Shown: piece after piece, positions 33,580 to 42,738 of the stretch
Position numbering within the stretch: the stretch's first letter is position 1
Layout of the letters: each line of letters opens with the position of its first letter
Assembly (NCBI RefSeq): GCF_026914185.1
Contig: NC_070569.1
Span: 5,394,001 to 5,458,000 of the forward strand
Length of the DNA: 64,000 nt
DNA from: Puccinia triticina
Taxonomy: Eukaryota; Basidiomycota; Pucciniomycetes; Pucciniales; Pucciniaceae
Direction of reading: 5' to 3'
Notes under the pieces: model-generated
Told to the model about the DNA's origin: nothing
Database searches by the model: none
Seen by the model: only the letters and a program-made list of their open reading frames with translations
Made by a program: the position numbers and the translations under genes

Positions 33580-34506
33580 TCAACCCCAGACAGAGATTTC
33601 GTCATCGAAGTCGTCTTCTTCTTCTTCTTCTTCATATTCATCTTGTTGATTTCCAAGTGTGGCGACTGAGGTGGCACCAGTGCGAGCCTCCGTTGACTTG
33701 GAGGCACCCTTGAACTTAAACTTGCTCGATTGATTGGGACAGTCAGTCGAGTGGTGTCCTTTTTCGCCGCACTTGTAGCATCTGAGTCTGTTCTTCGATT
33801 TTGCGGCCGCCGCTGCGGCGTGAATGGGCTCGGAGGAGGCAAAGTCAAGTGTGGTTGATGTGGATATTTCGTGAGCCTCGAGTGCGCCGATGGCATCGTC
33901 AAGAGATATCTCAGTTGGCGAATAAACGAGATGGTCCCGAATGGCTTTCCACGACTCGTCAAGGCCATGGAGAAGCCGATCGCAAATTTGTTGATCAGCT
34001 GGAGTAAGCTTTACACTGGCGAGGTTGGTGGCGGCAATACGAACCTGAGCGATCCATTTAGCAATAGGCTGAGAGGGATCTTGACGGGCTGTCCAGAACG
34101 CATCTTCAAGCTGAAGACGTCGGGCCCGGGTGTTCTTCTCGTATGCATCACAGATCGTCGAGAAAAGCTTATGAGCCGGTTTGACGCCTTCGTATTGAAT
34201 AGAGAGATCGACCAAAAGAGTGAGTGAGATTGTTGAGATCGCCATGTCGGACAGCGTGTCCCAGTCGGCGCCATAGTCTTCAGGGTTGTAGCCACGTTGT
34301 TCGGGGGATCGAACAAGAGACTTTCCATCCTTTGTATCAGTGTTATTCGGACGAGGGAGGGACTTATTGACGATATCGATAACACCTTGTATGGTGAGAA
34401 CGTTCTGGAGCCGAGAACGCCAAGCTGGGAAAGTTACCGAGTTTCCATCGAGTACTGGGACTGAAGGTATCAAGGGAGAGGGATTGTTTATTTGTCTGGA
34501 TGGCAT
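33580..34506 (-). CDS. Gag protein of the gag-only LTR element (about 308 aa)
   Basis: Minus-strand ORF. The frame is open from an ATG at 34599, but that ATG lies in the primer-binding site; the ATG at 34506 (MPSRQINNP) is the likelier start. N-terminal half is a copia-type Gag (UBN2 family) with VTFPAWRSRLQNVL, LEDAFWTARQ and LLHGLDESWKAIRDHL. Near the C-terminus a canonical zinc knuckle CYKCGEKGHHSTDC (CX2CX4HX4C) is followed by a basic stretch and an acidic tail (EEEEEEDDFDDE). Frame intact, which fits selection for or recent spread of Gag. The autonomous partner is not in this window. Confidence 0.92.
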   Translation of the reverse strand: MPSRQINNPSPLIPSVPVLDGNSVTFPAWRSRLQNVLTIQGVIDIVNKSLPRPNNTDTKDGKSLVRSPEQRGYNPEDYGADWDTLSDMAISTISLTLLVDLSIQYEGVKPAHKLFSTICDAYEKNTRARRLQLEDAFWTARQDPSQPIAKWIAQVRIAATNLASVKLTPADQQICDRLLHGLDESWKAIRDHLVYSPTEISLDDAIGALEAHEISTSTTLDFASSEPIHAAAAAAKSKNRLRCYKCGEKGHHSTDCPNQSSKFKFKGASKSTEARTGATSVATLGNQQDEYEEEEEEDDFDDEISVWG

Positions 34507-34603
34507 GTTGGAAGTGAGGAAGTTGATGATTGAACTGGTCGATGGGTCGAGTAGTTGAAATCCAAAGTCGAGGAGGAGCGGAGCGACAATGGGTCTCATA
34601 ACC

Positions 34604-34788
34604 TGTTGAGGTGGACCAGGCTAAGAGAGGACTGAAAGTCACAGACGCTGGGTCTTGTGACAGTGATTGGACACAAAGATAAAGTGGTTCTGATTCAGTG
34701 AGGAGAGCGCCTTGGATCTGAGGCACCATAGACTAAATACAATGTGTAGTTTGGATAGAAGCATACACTAAGTATAAGGATCTCAACA
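34604..34788 (-). repeat. 5' LTR of the gag-only element
   Basis: 185 bp; TGTTGAG...CTCAACA. See the element entry. Confidence 0.93.
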
Positions 34789-34868
34789 ACTTTAGAGGCA
34801 AATCCCTCCTTCAGAGGTCGCTACACTCCACCGAGGAGGGTACACTTGTGTTAAGTTTGGGCACAGGC

Positions 34869-35763
34869 ATGTGTCTGCGCCCACGGTCACAAAGGCCTTC
34901 AGCCGCCCAGCCCTCGATGTCGGCGCACGCGGGCACAACTGCTTGAGCTCTGCGACAGCGCCCTGCGCGCCGTACATCTGCCACGCAATATACAACACCT
35001 TGCCAGAATCCCAGCGTAGTTTGCGCTCCACCTTCTCGCACAGCAGCTTTGGCACAAGCTTGTAGAGGTTTTTAACTTGCTGGATCATCCTCCCATCAAA
35101 GAGCTTGGGGTCATGTAGCATCGCCCCGTTCCGGGGAACATCCACCATCGGCAGTCCGTCTCCTCTGGCCTCGCTTCCGCCAACCATTCTTGCTTTCTCC
35201 AGCACCGGTTGTGCCAGCCAATGCGGGTAATGTTCCAGAATGTCCGCGAGCACCTGTTGCACATCCGACCTCTTGTTGAATTCACGCGCAACCTTTTCAT
35301 GCAGACTGAGCACTGCCCACTCCCAGGGGCTGTCGTCGTCCATAGTCCAGTAGTCGTGCGACCGATCAATGATAGACGAGCTAGCTGCACTTGCTCCACT
35401 CTTTCGATCCCCCGCCCAACAAGCAGCGGGCTCATCAGGCACGGATATCTTCCGGCGTGCTTGACAAAGTGGGCGGAACACTTGATTCAGTCTTTCCAAC
35501 CCCCGCTTGACTAGGGGACTCGATCGTCTGATCAGGCACGCCAGGACCGGCGCCCCCTAATTTGCCCCTAATATCTTCCGACGTGCTCGATGAAGTGGGC
35601 GGAACATTTTCTTCAGTCTTTCCAACCCCCGCTCGACTAGGGGACTCAATCATCTGAGGCACGCCTCCCCCTACTTCGACGCTATCCGCCAGCTGGGGAC
35701 CATCGACGGGTGGTGGTACGCCGGGGTGGACCAAGAACGACCAGCCAACAATCACAGCGAGAA
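34869..35763 (-). pseudogene. 5' portion of a GC-rich unrecognised gene
   Basis: Minus strand. The upstream frame (to about 35440) starts after an AG at about 35764 with a hydrophobic run (IQQLVLAVIVGWSFLV), possibly a signal-type segment, and then has two near copies of a 36-residue repeat (IESPSRAGVGKTEENVPPT and IESPSQAGVGKTESSVPPT). The downstream frame (about 35470-34869) encodes DYWTMDDDSPWEWAVLSLHE and a helical region ending in TVGADTCLCP. The two frames overlap around 35440-35500, so a frameshift or unseen intron lies there. The Mutator-like element interrupts it at 34868. No family recognised; the codon composition matches 32462-32708. Confidence 0.4.
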
Positions 35764-35933
35764 CGAGTTGCTGGATATTGATCTGTCCTCACACTTCGAA
35801 TCGGCTCCTATAAGATACACATAGCCAGGACGGAAGTCATCAGCAGAGCACTCATCAAATCGGCGGAGCACTCGCTAACGTCTGGGCATGATGGCCATGA
35901 CCAACTAACCTTTTGATGATTTTGTGGTGAGGG

Positions 35934-36080
35934 TTAAAGTAAAGAGGGCAAGTAGATTGATAATAGGGTCTGAGATCTAGGGCTAAAGTAAAGAGGGCAA
36001 GTAGATTGATAATAGGGTCTGAGATCTAGGGTTAAAGTAAAGAGGGCAAGTAGTTTGATGCCAGGGTTTGAGATCCAATC
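35934..36080. repeat. Three tandem copies of a 49-bp unit
   Basis: Unit TTAAAGTAAAGAGGGCAAGT and following repeats at 35934, 35983 and 36032; the third copy is diverged at its end. Confidence 0.88.
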
Positions 36081-37683
36081 TGTTGGATGTTGTTGAGCTG
36101 GTGATCAGGAGGATGGGGGAGAAGGCCTGACGGGAACCAACAGCTGCAGGCATTTTATATGTGCAGAAGTGCGAATGGCAAACCACTCCAGAGGGACTTG
36201 GGCCGATCTACAGAAGCTCGGGGCCGGCGCCAGCGATTTCCCAGCTCGGTTGGATACCCCGTTGCAGCTTGAGTATGTATCCGAAGATGCCGGTTGGACT
36301 CCCCCTAGTATCTACACCACGGACGCACCATAAATTGTAGACCACCATGCATTGGTAATCACACATTTGTCCGCATTAAATCGTGGGCGCTATGGAGCTC
36401 CGTCCGGTGCTAGGCCGGCGGCAGCGCTGGGAGGGGAAAAGGTGTCGTGAGACTGCCCTCTCGGATGGTCCAGAAATGGGTCGTGAGGATTCAAAGTGAT
36501 AGCTGGGGGGAAGTGGTTTTGAGGTAACTTCGAGCTGTGGAGTCTCGACGGCGGTTGTTGGTTTGGATGCATGAGGATTCTGGAAGGGACTGGGGGATCA
36601 GATGAAGGACTCGGACTTGGGATTCTTGATGATGATCAAAAAGGTGATGCCCTTATTCTTGGATCAGAATGGCATACCACTCCCTTCCTCCAAGTTCTGC
36701 AAACTTGGACTCAGGGAGGCGACCTGTCACATGAATTTCATCACATCCTCTGCGCGCTACGCGCGCACAGACAACAAAACAGAAGAGAGAAAGAAAGAAA
36801 GAAGAGAACAAAGAACAAAGAAAACACAACACAAAAGAAAGGAGGAAACAGAAAGATGAGAAAGAAAGAGAACAACCAGGACCAGAGAGGAAGAATAAGA
36901 TGAAATGGAAATCACAAACAAAACACAAAATAAATCCACAGCAGATGCTGTGTTAGGACCAAGAAGGATGGAAGGGAAGTGGGTGAGAGGGGAGACAGTA
37001 GAAATAAAAGAAAGAAGTTTGGGGATGGGAATGGAAAAGTGGGGGGGGAAAGAATTTGAAGGATAAGAAAGGGATGGGGAAAGGGGAAGTTCTTGAGGAT
37101 CTTGAAGTCTTGAGGATGAGTGAGAATCTTGATAGTTGCTTTTAGATCTTGATGCTTGCTGAGTATCTTGCTGATCTTGATGGTGGTGGCAGCAAACTGC
37201 TTCTGACTAGCTGACAACCAAATGGGTCACCACAGCGCTCGCCGAGAGGGTCCCCCCGAGTGCATGGATCCTTGTCGGACTCGGGTCGGATTGAAAATAC
37301 ATACACGGCGGACGCACTGTTGGGGTTTTCCCAGAGGAAAACCTTTGGAGTGATTCATTCCAAAAAACCTCCAAAGTTGCGTTTTGAATGTTTTCCAAAT
37401 GAAATTCAAAGTTTTTCCAAAGTTGCTGCAGACACTTCGAATAACATTTGAGCGGATTTCACAAAGGTTTCATAGGTAAATACAAGGGCACAGCCCCCAA
37501 ATTTGGGGTTTCAGGGGGTGAGAAAGTCACAATATGTGAAAGGCCCCAATTAGGGGACAGCTGAAAGGAAATGAGTTCAATTTTTCAAACTTTTGATGAT
37601 GCAATTTGTAAGAGCTGAAGCTCTTCACTGGGCTAGGGATTTGGCACAGAGGGAGACAAGGGTCTCAACGGGTCTGATACCAA
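36081..37683. other. Region without a supported gene
   Basis: 36770-37090 is strongly purine-rich on the plus strand (GAAAGAAAG-type), giving spurious Lys/Arg/Glu-rich frames. 37310-37400 has small inverted repeats (GGGGTTTTCCC...GGAAAACC). 37564-37683 is the leader just inside the LTR that follows. No coding signal that I trust. Confidence 0.5.
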
Positions 37684-38063
37684 TGTGGGGCTTGTATTTC
37701 ACGTCTAGCTCAGGAGAGATGTCTAGTCAGTCGGGATCCCTCTGTGTATGTACAACTGGATAGGAGCAAGAATGGAAAGAGAGAAAGAGAGGAAATGGAA
37801 AACTCACCTAGATCAGGAGAGATATCTTGTCAGTCAGGATCTCTGCTGAGCTAGGAGTGGCCGGGGAGATATGTATAAGTACTACTAGGGTTTAAGGGCG
37901 GCTTCGCCGCCCTGTGACCATTAATTCCATGTCAACTGCAGAAGTCATGTAAAAAGTTCCAACATAATCACATATCATTACGGGAACAGTTCTCAAAATG
38001 TTTAACCAAGTCGCGGCTTCATGACCCCTGGTGAAGCCTGGTCCACTACTTAGTAATGCCACA
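37684..38063 (-). repeat. 5' LTR remnant with primer-binding site, minus orientation
   Basis: On the minus strand the segment runs from TGTGGCATTAC (38063) to CCCCACA (37684), directly followed by TTGGTATCAGA (37683-37673), the classical initiator-tRNA(Met) primer-binding site. Contains a TATA-like stretch and an intron-like CTAGGTGAG...TATCCAG. No second LTR or body remains; the element is truncated. Confidence 0.55.
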
Positions 38064-38121
38064 CTAAAAAGGTGGATGGTACCTCAATTCCAAAGTCGCA
38101 GCACACAATTGAGAGAAACAT

Positions 38122-40177
38122 TTAATTATTCACAATAAAGATATAATTTAAGACATATCTATTAACTACATTGTCTTTTGACGTTCCAATTTGGAAAATA
38201 GCCAATTTATCAGGAGAAGTCACTCGTGACAAGGCTACATACAATTGACCATGGGCAAAAACCTGAGACTTCAATAAAAGTACTACATTAATCAATGTTT
38301 GGCCCTGGCTCTTATTAATAGTCATCGAGAAACATGCTACTACGGGGAACTGATTGTGATAGAAAGAAATCTTAGCCTGGGCCTCCCCCTTGTATTGCAG
38401 TGTTATCTTTGTTAATATAACTTCTTTTCCTTTGTGAGACCCCGTCAAAATCTTTGCACCCATTGTCCACTTTTTTAAGCGCGTCACCATCATTCAAGTG
38501 CCATTGCACAAGCCTTGCGGAATATATTACAGGCATTCTAATTGCTAAGGATAAGCGGTGTTCAGGAAAGCCAGGGAAATCCAGTTTATTTAGACTTTCT
38601 TCTGGCAGGGAGTCCAAGGCTTCATCGTCCGGTCTATCCACTGAAAATGACGTTGACACCGCTACATTCATCTTTTCCAGCACAGCGCAATTAAGAGACC
38701 ATGTATCAACATTAAGCGGAGCCAAGATCCACCGTGAACTTAAATATTCCATGTAACTGTTCTGGGTTCTGCGGCATTCAGTTTTGATCCCTCCGTACAG
38801 ATATCCAACCGACTTTTGGATCAGGTCATCTGGAGAGATTGCTAAGTTCACGTCGACCGTTCCCAATTGAACCTTCTTGTTTGATGCAATTTGCAGTTTC
38901 CCTTCGCCAAGATGGAGTAGTTCTTGGCCAAATCGAGCGGTAGTCCCGTCAGAGTCTTTGCTCTGCCTCAATCTCATGTTAAGAGTCAAAGCGTGCTTCT
39001 TGACTGCTGCCCATAGGTATGAAGATTTTAGAGTTGCGTGGCATGAAAGAGGACACTCCTCCATTCCAACGACGGGAAGAGTTTGACAAAAGTCTCCCAA
39101 AAACACAACACACTTTCCTCCAAACGGCTGCTCATTATTAGTCACTATTTGAAGAGATTTATCAACTGCTTGGATAGCTTGGAGGTGCATTGTCACAATC
39201 TCGTCCCAGAAAATTACTTCGGCTGCAATTAAATCCCGACTGTATCTTGTTGAAGCATCAATGTTGCATAAGGTCTCATCATTGACTGTCAATAGGAGTT
39301 TGAAAGCAGAGTGAGCAGTCTGACCTCCGTTGAGTAGGAGCGCTGCTACCCCTGTCGATGCGACGACTACACATTTCTTACGATTGATTGTCATCCTGTC
39401 GATTAAGCTGTTTAGGAGGAAGGTCTTCCCAGTTCCGCCAGGCCCATCAAGGGAGAACAGTTCAGGTAGTCGGTTATTAACCGCATACATCACATTATTG
39501 AAGAAGAGTCGCTGTTCCGCCGTGAAAATCAATTCATTTTTCTCCAAACAAGCACCGACCGCGCCGAAGTCAATAATATCTTGCGGACCATCAAACATTT
39601 CCATCAAAAATTGATCCTTTCGCGAAAGCTTCAAGCCCACCGACTGGAAACAAGCATTCATTTCCGCCAGTGTTTGACTCATAAGCCACAAAGTCGGGCA
39701 TCAGATTTCCTCTTTTGTGGGGTTTGTTGCGCCATAGAGGGTGGCGAGTTTTAGTACGACATCATCACCCAGGTTCTTGAAGTGGTCTTTGAATAGTTTT
39801 TGTGGAAACGGGGGCGGGCTGTAGACCAATATTATTGCAAATAATAACTGGAGCCCCCAACCAGTCTTAAAAAGGGCAGCCTCCGCCAATGCCGCATTGT
39901 ATTGATTGTCATTAACCAAAAGTCCCATTGCATCCGCCGCTTCACAAAAAGTACCGTAGACTATTCCATTGACTGTTTGGAGATCATGGAATGACAAGAC
40001 ACCGCGTTTATGCAAGAGGAGGAGGCGTATGTAATACCACTCCCCTTGGTGGATAGAGATAAAGTGCAATCTCCCAACAGTGTCGGAAGCTCGGACACGG
40101 GCCTTCCATTCATTATTTTCCCAGTAGAAATAAGTGGGGAACTCTTGATAAGTCAAATCTTGAGCAGATTTCCCCAA
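38122..40177 (-). pseudogene. Helitron Pif1-type helicase, C-terminal part
   Basis: Minus-strand frame with Pif1/RecD-like helicase motifs: Walker A GPGGTGKTFLL, Walker B VIFWDEI, FLGDFCQTLPVV, INKSQGQTL and YVALSRV. This is the helicase half of a RepHel protein of rolling-circle (Helitron) transposons; the HUH Rep half is absent. Lesions: an in-frame TGA at 39703-39701 and a frameshift near 38475 in an A-run, after which the C-terminal end continues in another frame to 38122. I could not identify a convincing CTRR terminus. Confidence 0.88.
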
Positions 40178-41831
40178 TAAGTCAAATCTCGAGCAGATTT
40201 CCAGTCGATGTGGGCTGCTAGCGACAAGAGGGGAAAAGGAAAATTATTACACTCCTCATGATTAAGGGACCATAAACACAGTCTCATCTTCCCGGGTTTT
40301 GCGGCCGTCCTCAAAATGGCTAGACACGGAGGAACTTGATATCCCGGGACACGGTCTCAGTATCCCGGAATTGGTGATTTGCAGCAGATAGGGATACGGC
40401 CAAGAGCGGCATGTAAGTACACAAGGTGCCAAGGTCAGCACAACAACGAATGAAGCAAGGACCAATAGCGGTGAATATAGAGAGAGAAGCGGGCCAAGGG
40501 TCTTACCTTAAGCGGAAGTCAAGGAGCGACTTCCTTATCCGGAAGGCTTCACAACCCAAAAACAGGGGGGAAAATTAAAAAAGCAATGATGAGATGAGGA
40601 TTGGGGCCACAGTATAAAAGCACGCGGCCTGTAGACCATTGAAGGTCATTGCTTGGCTCCTGCTTGGCGCCAATTGCTTAAGGAGCCAAGCAATCCAGGA
40701 CAGTTGGTACCTGTAGCTTTTTTGATGGCGAGGAGGGAGGAATGCTGCCAAATTTTTTTTTGGCGGGCGCCTGTTGGTCCCGTTAATGTTAAACTGCTAA
40801 TAAGGGTTCAAAGTAATGTTTTGTGAAAGGCTTGTGAGATATGTGGCGCCTATGGCACAACACAATTTCAGGGTGACTATGCATTCAGTCTAAGGAAAAC
40901 CAACTTTTGACCCAAAAAATGGGTTGGAAAAAAACATTTCAATTGGAAACTGCAGGAAATAAGGTCAAGTTTTTTTTTGGAAAATACACAAAAGTTGTTG
41001 CTGAAAAAATGGCGATGAGGTAGAATCAGAAAATCTGGACACTGGCCACTTTCACCCTTAGAGCCAGCACAGCTAGCCTAAAGTCTGCCTTTTCTACTCT
41101 TTTATACCCAAAGTACTTTATATCTTTTCCACCCTAAGAGTTATCCTTATTCTGACTTCATATTCTATTTCCTCATACAATTTTAGCCCTAGATAATAGA
41201 TAAAACTTACCATTTCTTTGTAACTCTACTCCTTCCCTGAGTTCTTGAGTTGTGGCGCGCATGCACAGTTGTGACGTGTAAGCGCTACCAGGCGCGCCAA
41301 CCACATGTACATATCATGTAATTACATAAGCAAACTGTGAAGTTTTTAAGTCAGGATCCCCCTTGCATCAGGAGGATCTACAGACTTCAGCACACCAGAA
41401 CCACACCCCAGATAACCCAGGATCACCACCAAAGAGATTTCCACACTCCCAGTATACCTACCATTACAGGCCCCTAGGATATTGACAGTAAGCAAACTCT
41501 TTCCCTGAACCTTGCTTATCCAGATAAAAACTCTGTTGCCCAAGGCCCAAGAGGGATCCCTCTTGGCAAGCAGGCACATATCTACAACAAACAACTTGGC
41601 GGGTACCGCTGGTGCGGGTGCCAAATACGGGTACGGGTATCTGTTTGGGCCAAAAAAAGCAGGCGGTACCCGGAAACGCAGTGGCTACCCAGGTACCAAT
41701 TGCCATCTCTACACCAGTTAGCTTTCAGCTATGTACAGCATTGCCAAGCATGTTAAAAATTGGTGTGTCAAGTGACTCAAACCCGTGGACTCAACCTTAA
41801 GGATAATTTCTTTTTCTCCTCTTCAACTACA
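40178..41831. other. Region without a supported gene
   Basis: Near-duplicate AGTCAAATCT(T/C)GAGCAGATTTCC occurs twice at about 40149-40201. 41600-41708 is rich in GGTACC-type motifs and ends GCCATCTCTA, like the right end of the hAT-type element at 46206-48192; it may be a fragment of one. The rest is unassigned. Confidence 0.45.
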
Positions 41832-42530
41832 ATGTCGACCAAAACCAAAGAGGACAAGCCTACTCACACCACAGTAAACCTGAAATCTCAAACTTCTGGC
41901 TCCAAAAGGAAGATCTCAGGAGCAAGAATTCCAATCCTCAAAGCACCGGGTTTGGACTCAAATTATCTCACTGGAAGAAAGTTGTGCTGCAAGTACTCAA
42001 GTTGGCAAAGGTAAAACATTTTCTGACCAATGTGGCCGCACACCTTTGGAAACCCACCTGGGAAGAAGATAACAATGTGATCTGCACCGTTCTGGTGCAA
42101 ATCATTGATGAGGCTAACCTTTTTCACCTCTCCCAAAAGGACACCACCTTGAAAATATGAAACAATCTCTTCCATGCCCATCAAGATTCTTTGACCAGTG
42201 GTCGGTTCTATTGGATCCAAAAACTTGTCAACCCTTGAATGGAGGGCAATGACATAAACTCCCACATTGACTAACTGGCAAACTCGTACAAGCGTCTAAA
42301 CTCCCTTGTCACTCCGGAAAAACCCCTTACTCCGGACAATGTCCATAACGCCGCCTTACTCAGCTTGATTCCCCCCGACCGGCTCCGTTTGTGTATCAGC
42401 ACTCATGAACAAGGAGGGGGTGAAGATGGAAACAATTGTCTCCGCTCTAAAGAACAAAGTCATCTATTGTGAATCTCAAGGAGATATCATCTCCGTTGTG
42501 GTAGACAGAAAGGTTCCACTACATCAAAAA
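41832..42530 (+). pseudogene. Copia Gag N-terminal remnant (start of the split copia)
   Basis: Opens with MSTKTKEDKPTHTT and, across several frame changes and stops, reads as a copia Gag: LDSNYLT, WKKVVLQVLKLAKV, DEANLFHLSQKDT, LTSGRFYWIQKLVN and LANSYKRLNSLVTPEKPLT. The first frame is lost at about 41975. The same element continues at 45985 and 48201. Confidence 0.6.
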
Positions 42531-42738
42531 TAAAAAAAATCTTTATTTCTCTTTTTTCTTACATACTATTCATCAGGAATCGCGGACTATGGCGCAAGGA
42601 TAGGACTCTAAAGGACTAGATGCTAAACTTGCAGATTACATATACATCACAGGCTACATATATATCCAACCTCCTATTACAACCTCACATTTACATATAC
42701 AACCCAGCTGCAGGACAGCTACACATACTCATTTACAC

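Larger units (their letters stand above)
33130..34788 (-). mobile_element. Gag-only LTR retroelement (TR-GAG type), 1659 bp
   Basis: Two 185-bp LTRs (33130-33314, 34604-34788) starting TGTTGAG and ending CTCAACA, differing by one base in what I read. Perfect five-base duplication ACTTT at 33125-33129 and 34789-34793. On the minus strand a primer-binding-like GGTTATGAGACCC follows the 5' LTR and a G-rich purine tract precedes the 3' LTR. Only a Gag ORF lies between; there is no protease, integrase or RT. It must be mobilised in trans. Confidence 0.93.
32717..34859. mobile_element. Second Mutator-like element, carrying a gag-only LTR element
   Basis: Right end (minus strand from 34859) reads CAAACTTAAC...CCCTCC...GGAGGGATTTGCC, the same family as 25572-26133; the left end (32717) has CTTAAAACTAAGTCTCTCC and a hairpin with arms CTCTCC..GGAGGCGC at 32734-32772. 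Flanks carry a nine-base duplication with one mismatch: GGCGCAGGC at 32708-32716 and GGCACAGGC at 34860-34868. Without the LTR element it is about 480 bp. Confidence 0.6.

Noticed and set aside
36571..36903. 110-aa frame with a Lys/Arg/Glu-rich tail
   Set aside because: The tail comes from a purine-rich tract; no splice, domain or repeat support.
38015..38038. Hairpin GGCTTCA...TGAAGCC as a Helitron 3' end
   Set aside because: No CTRR terminus follows, and the hairpin falls inside the LTR at 37684-38063.
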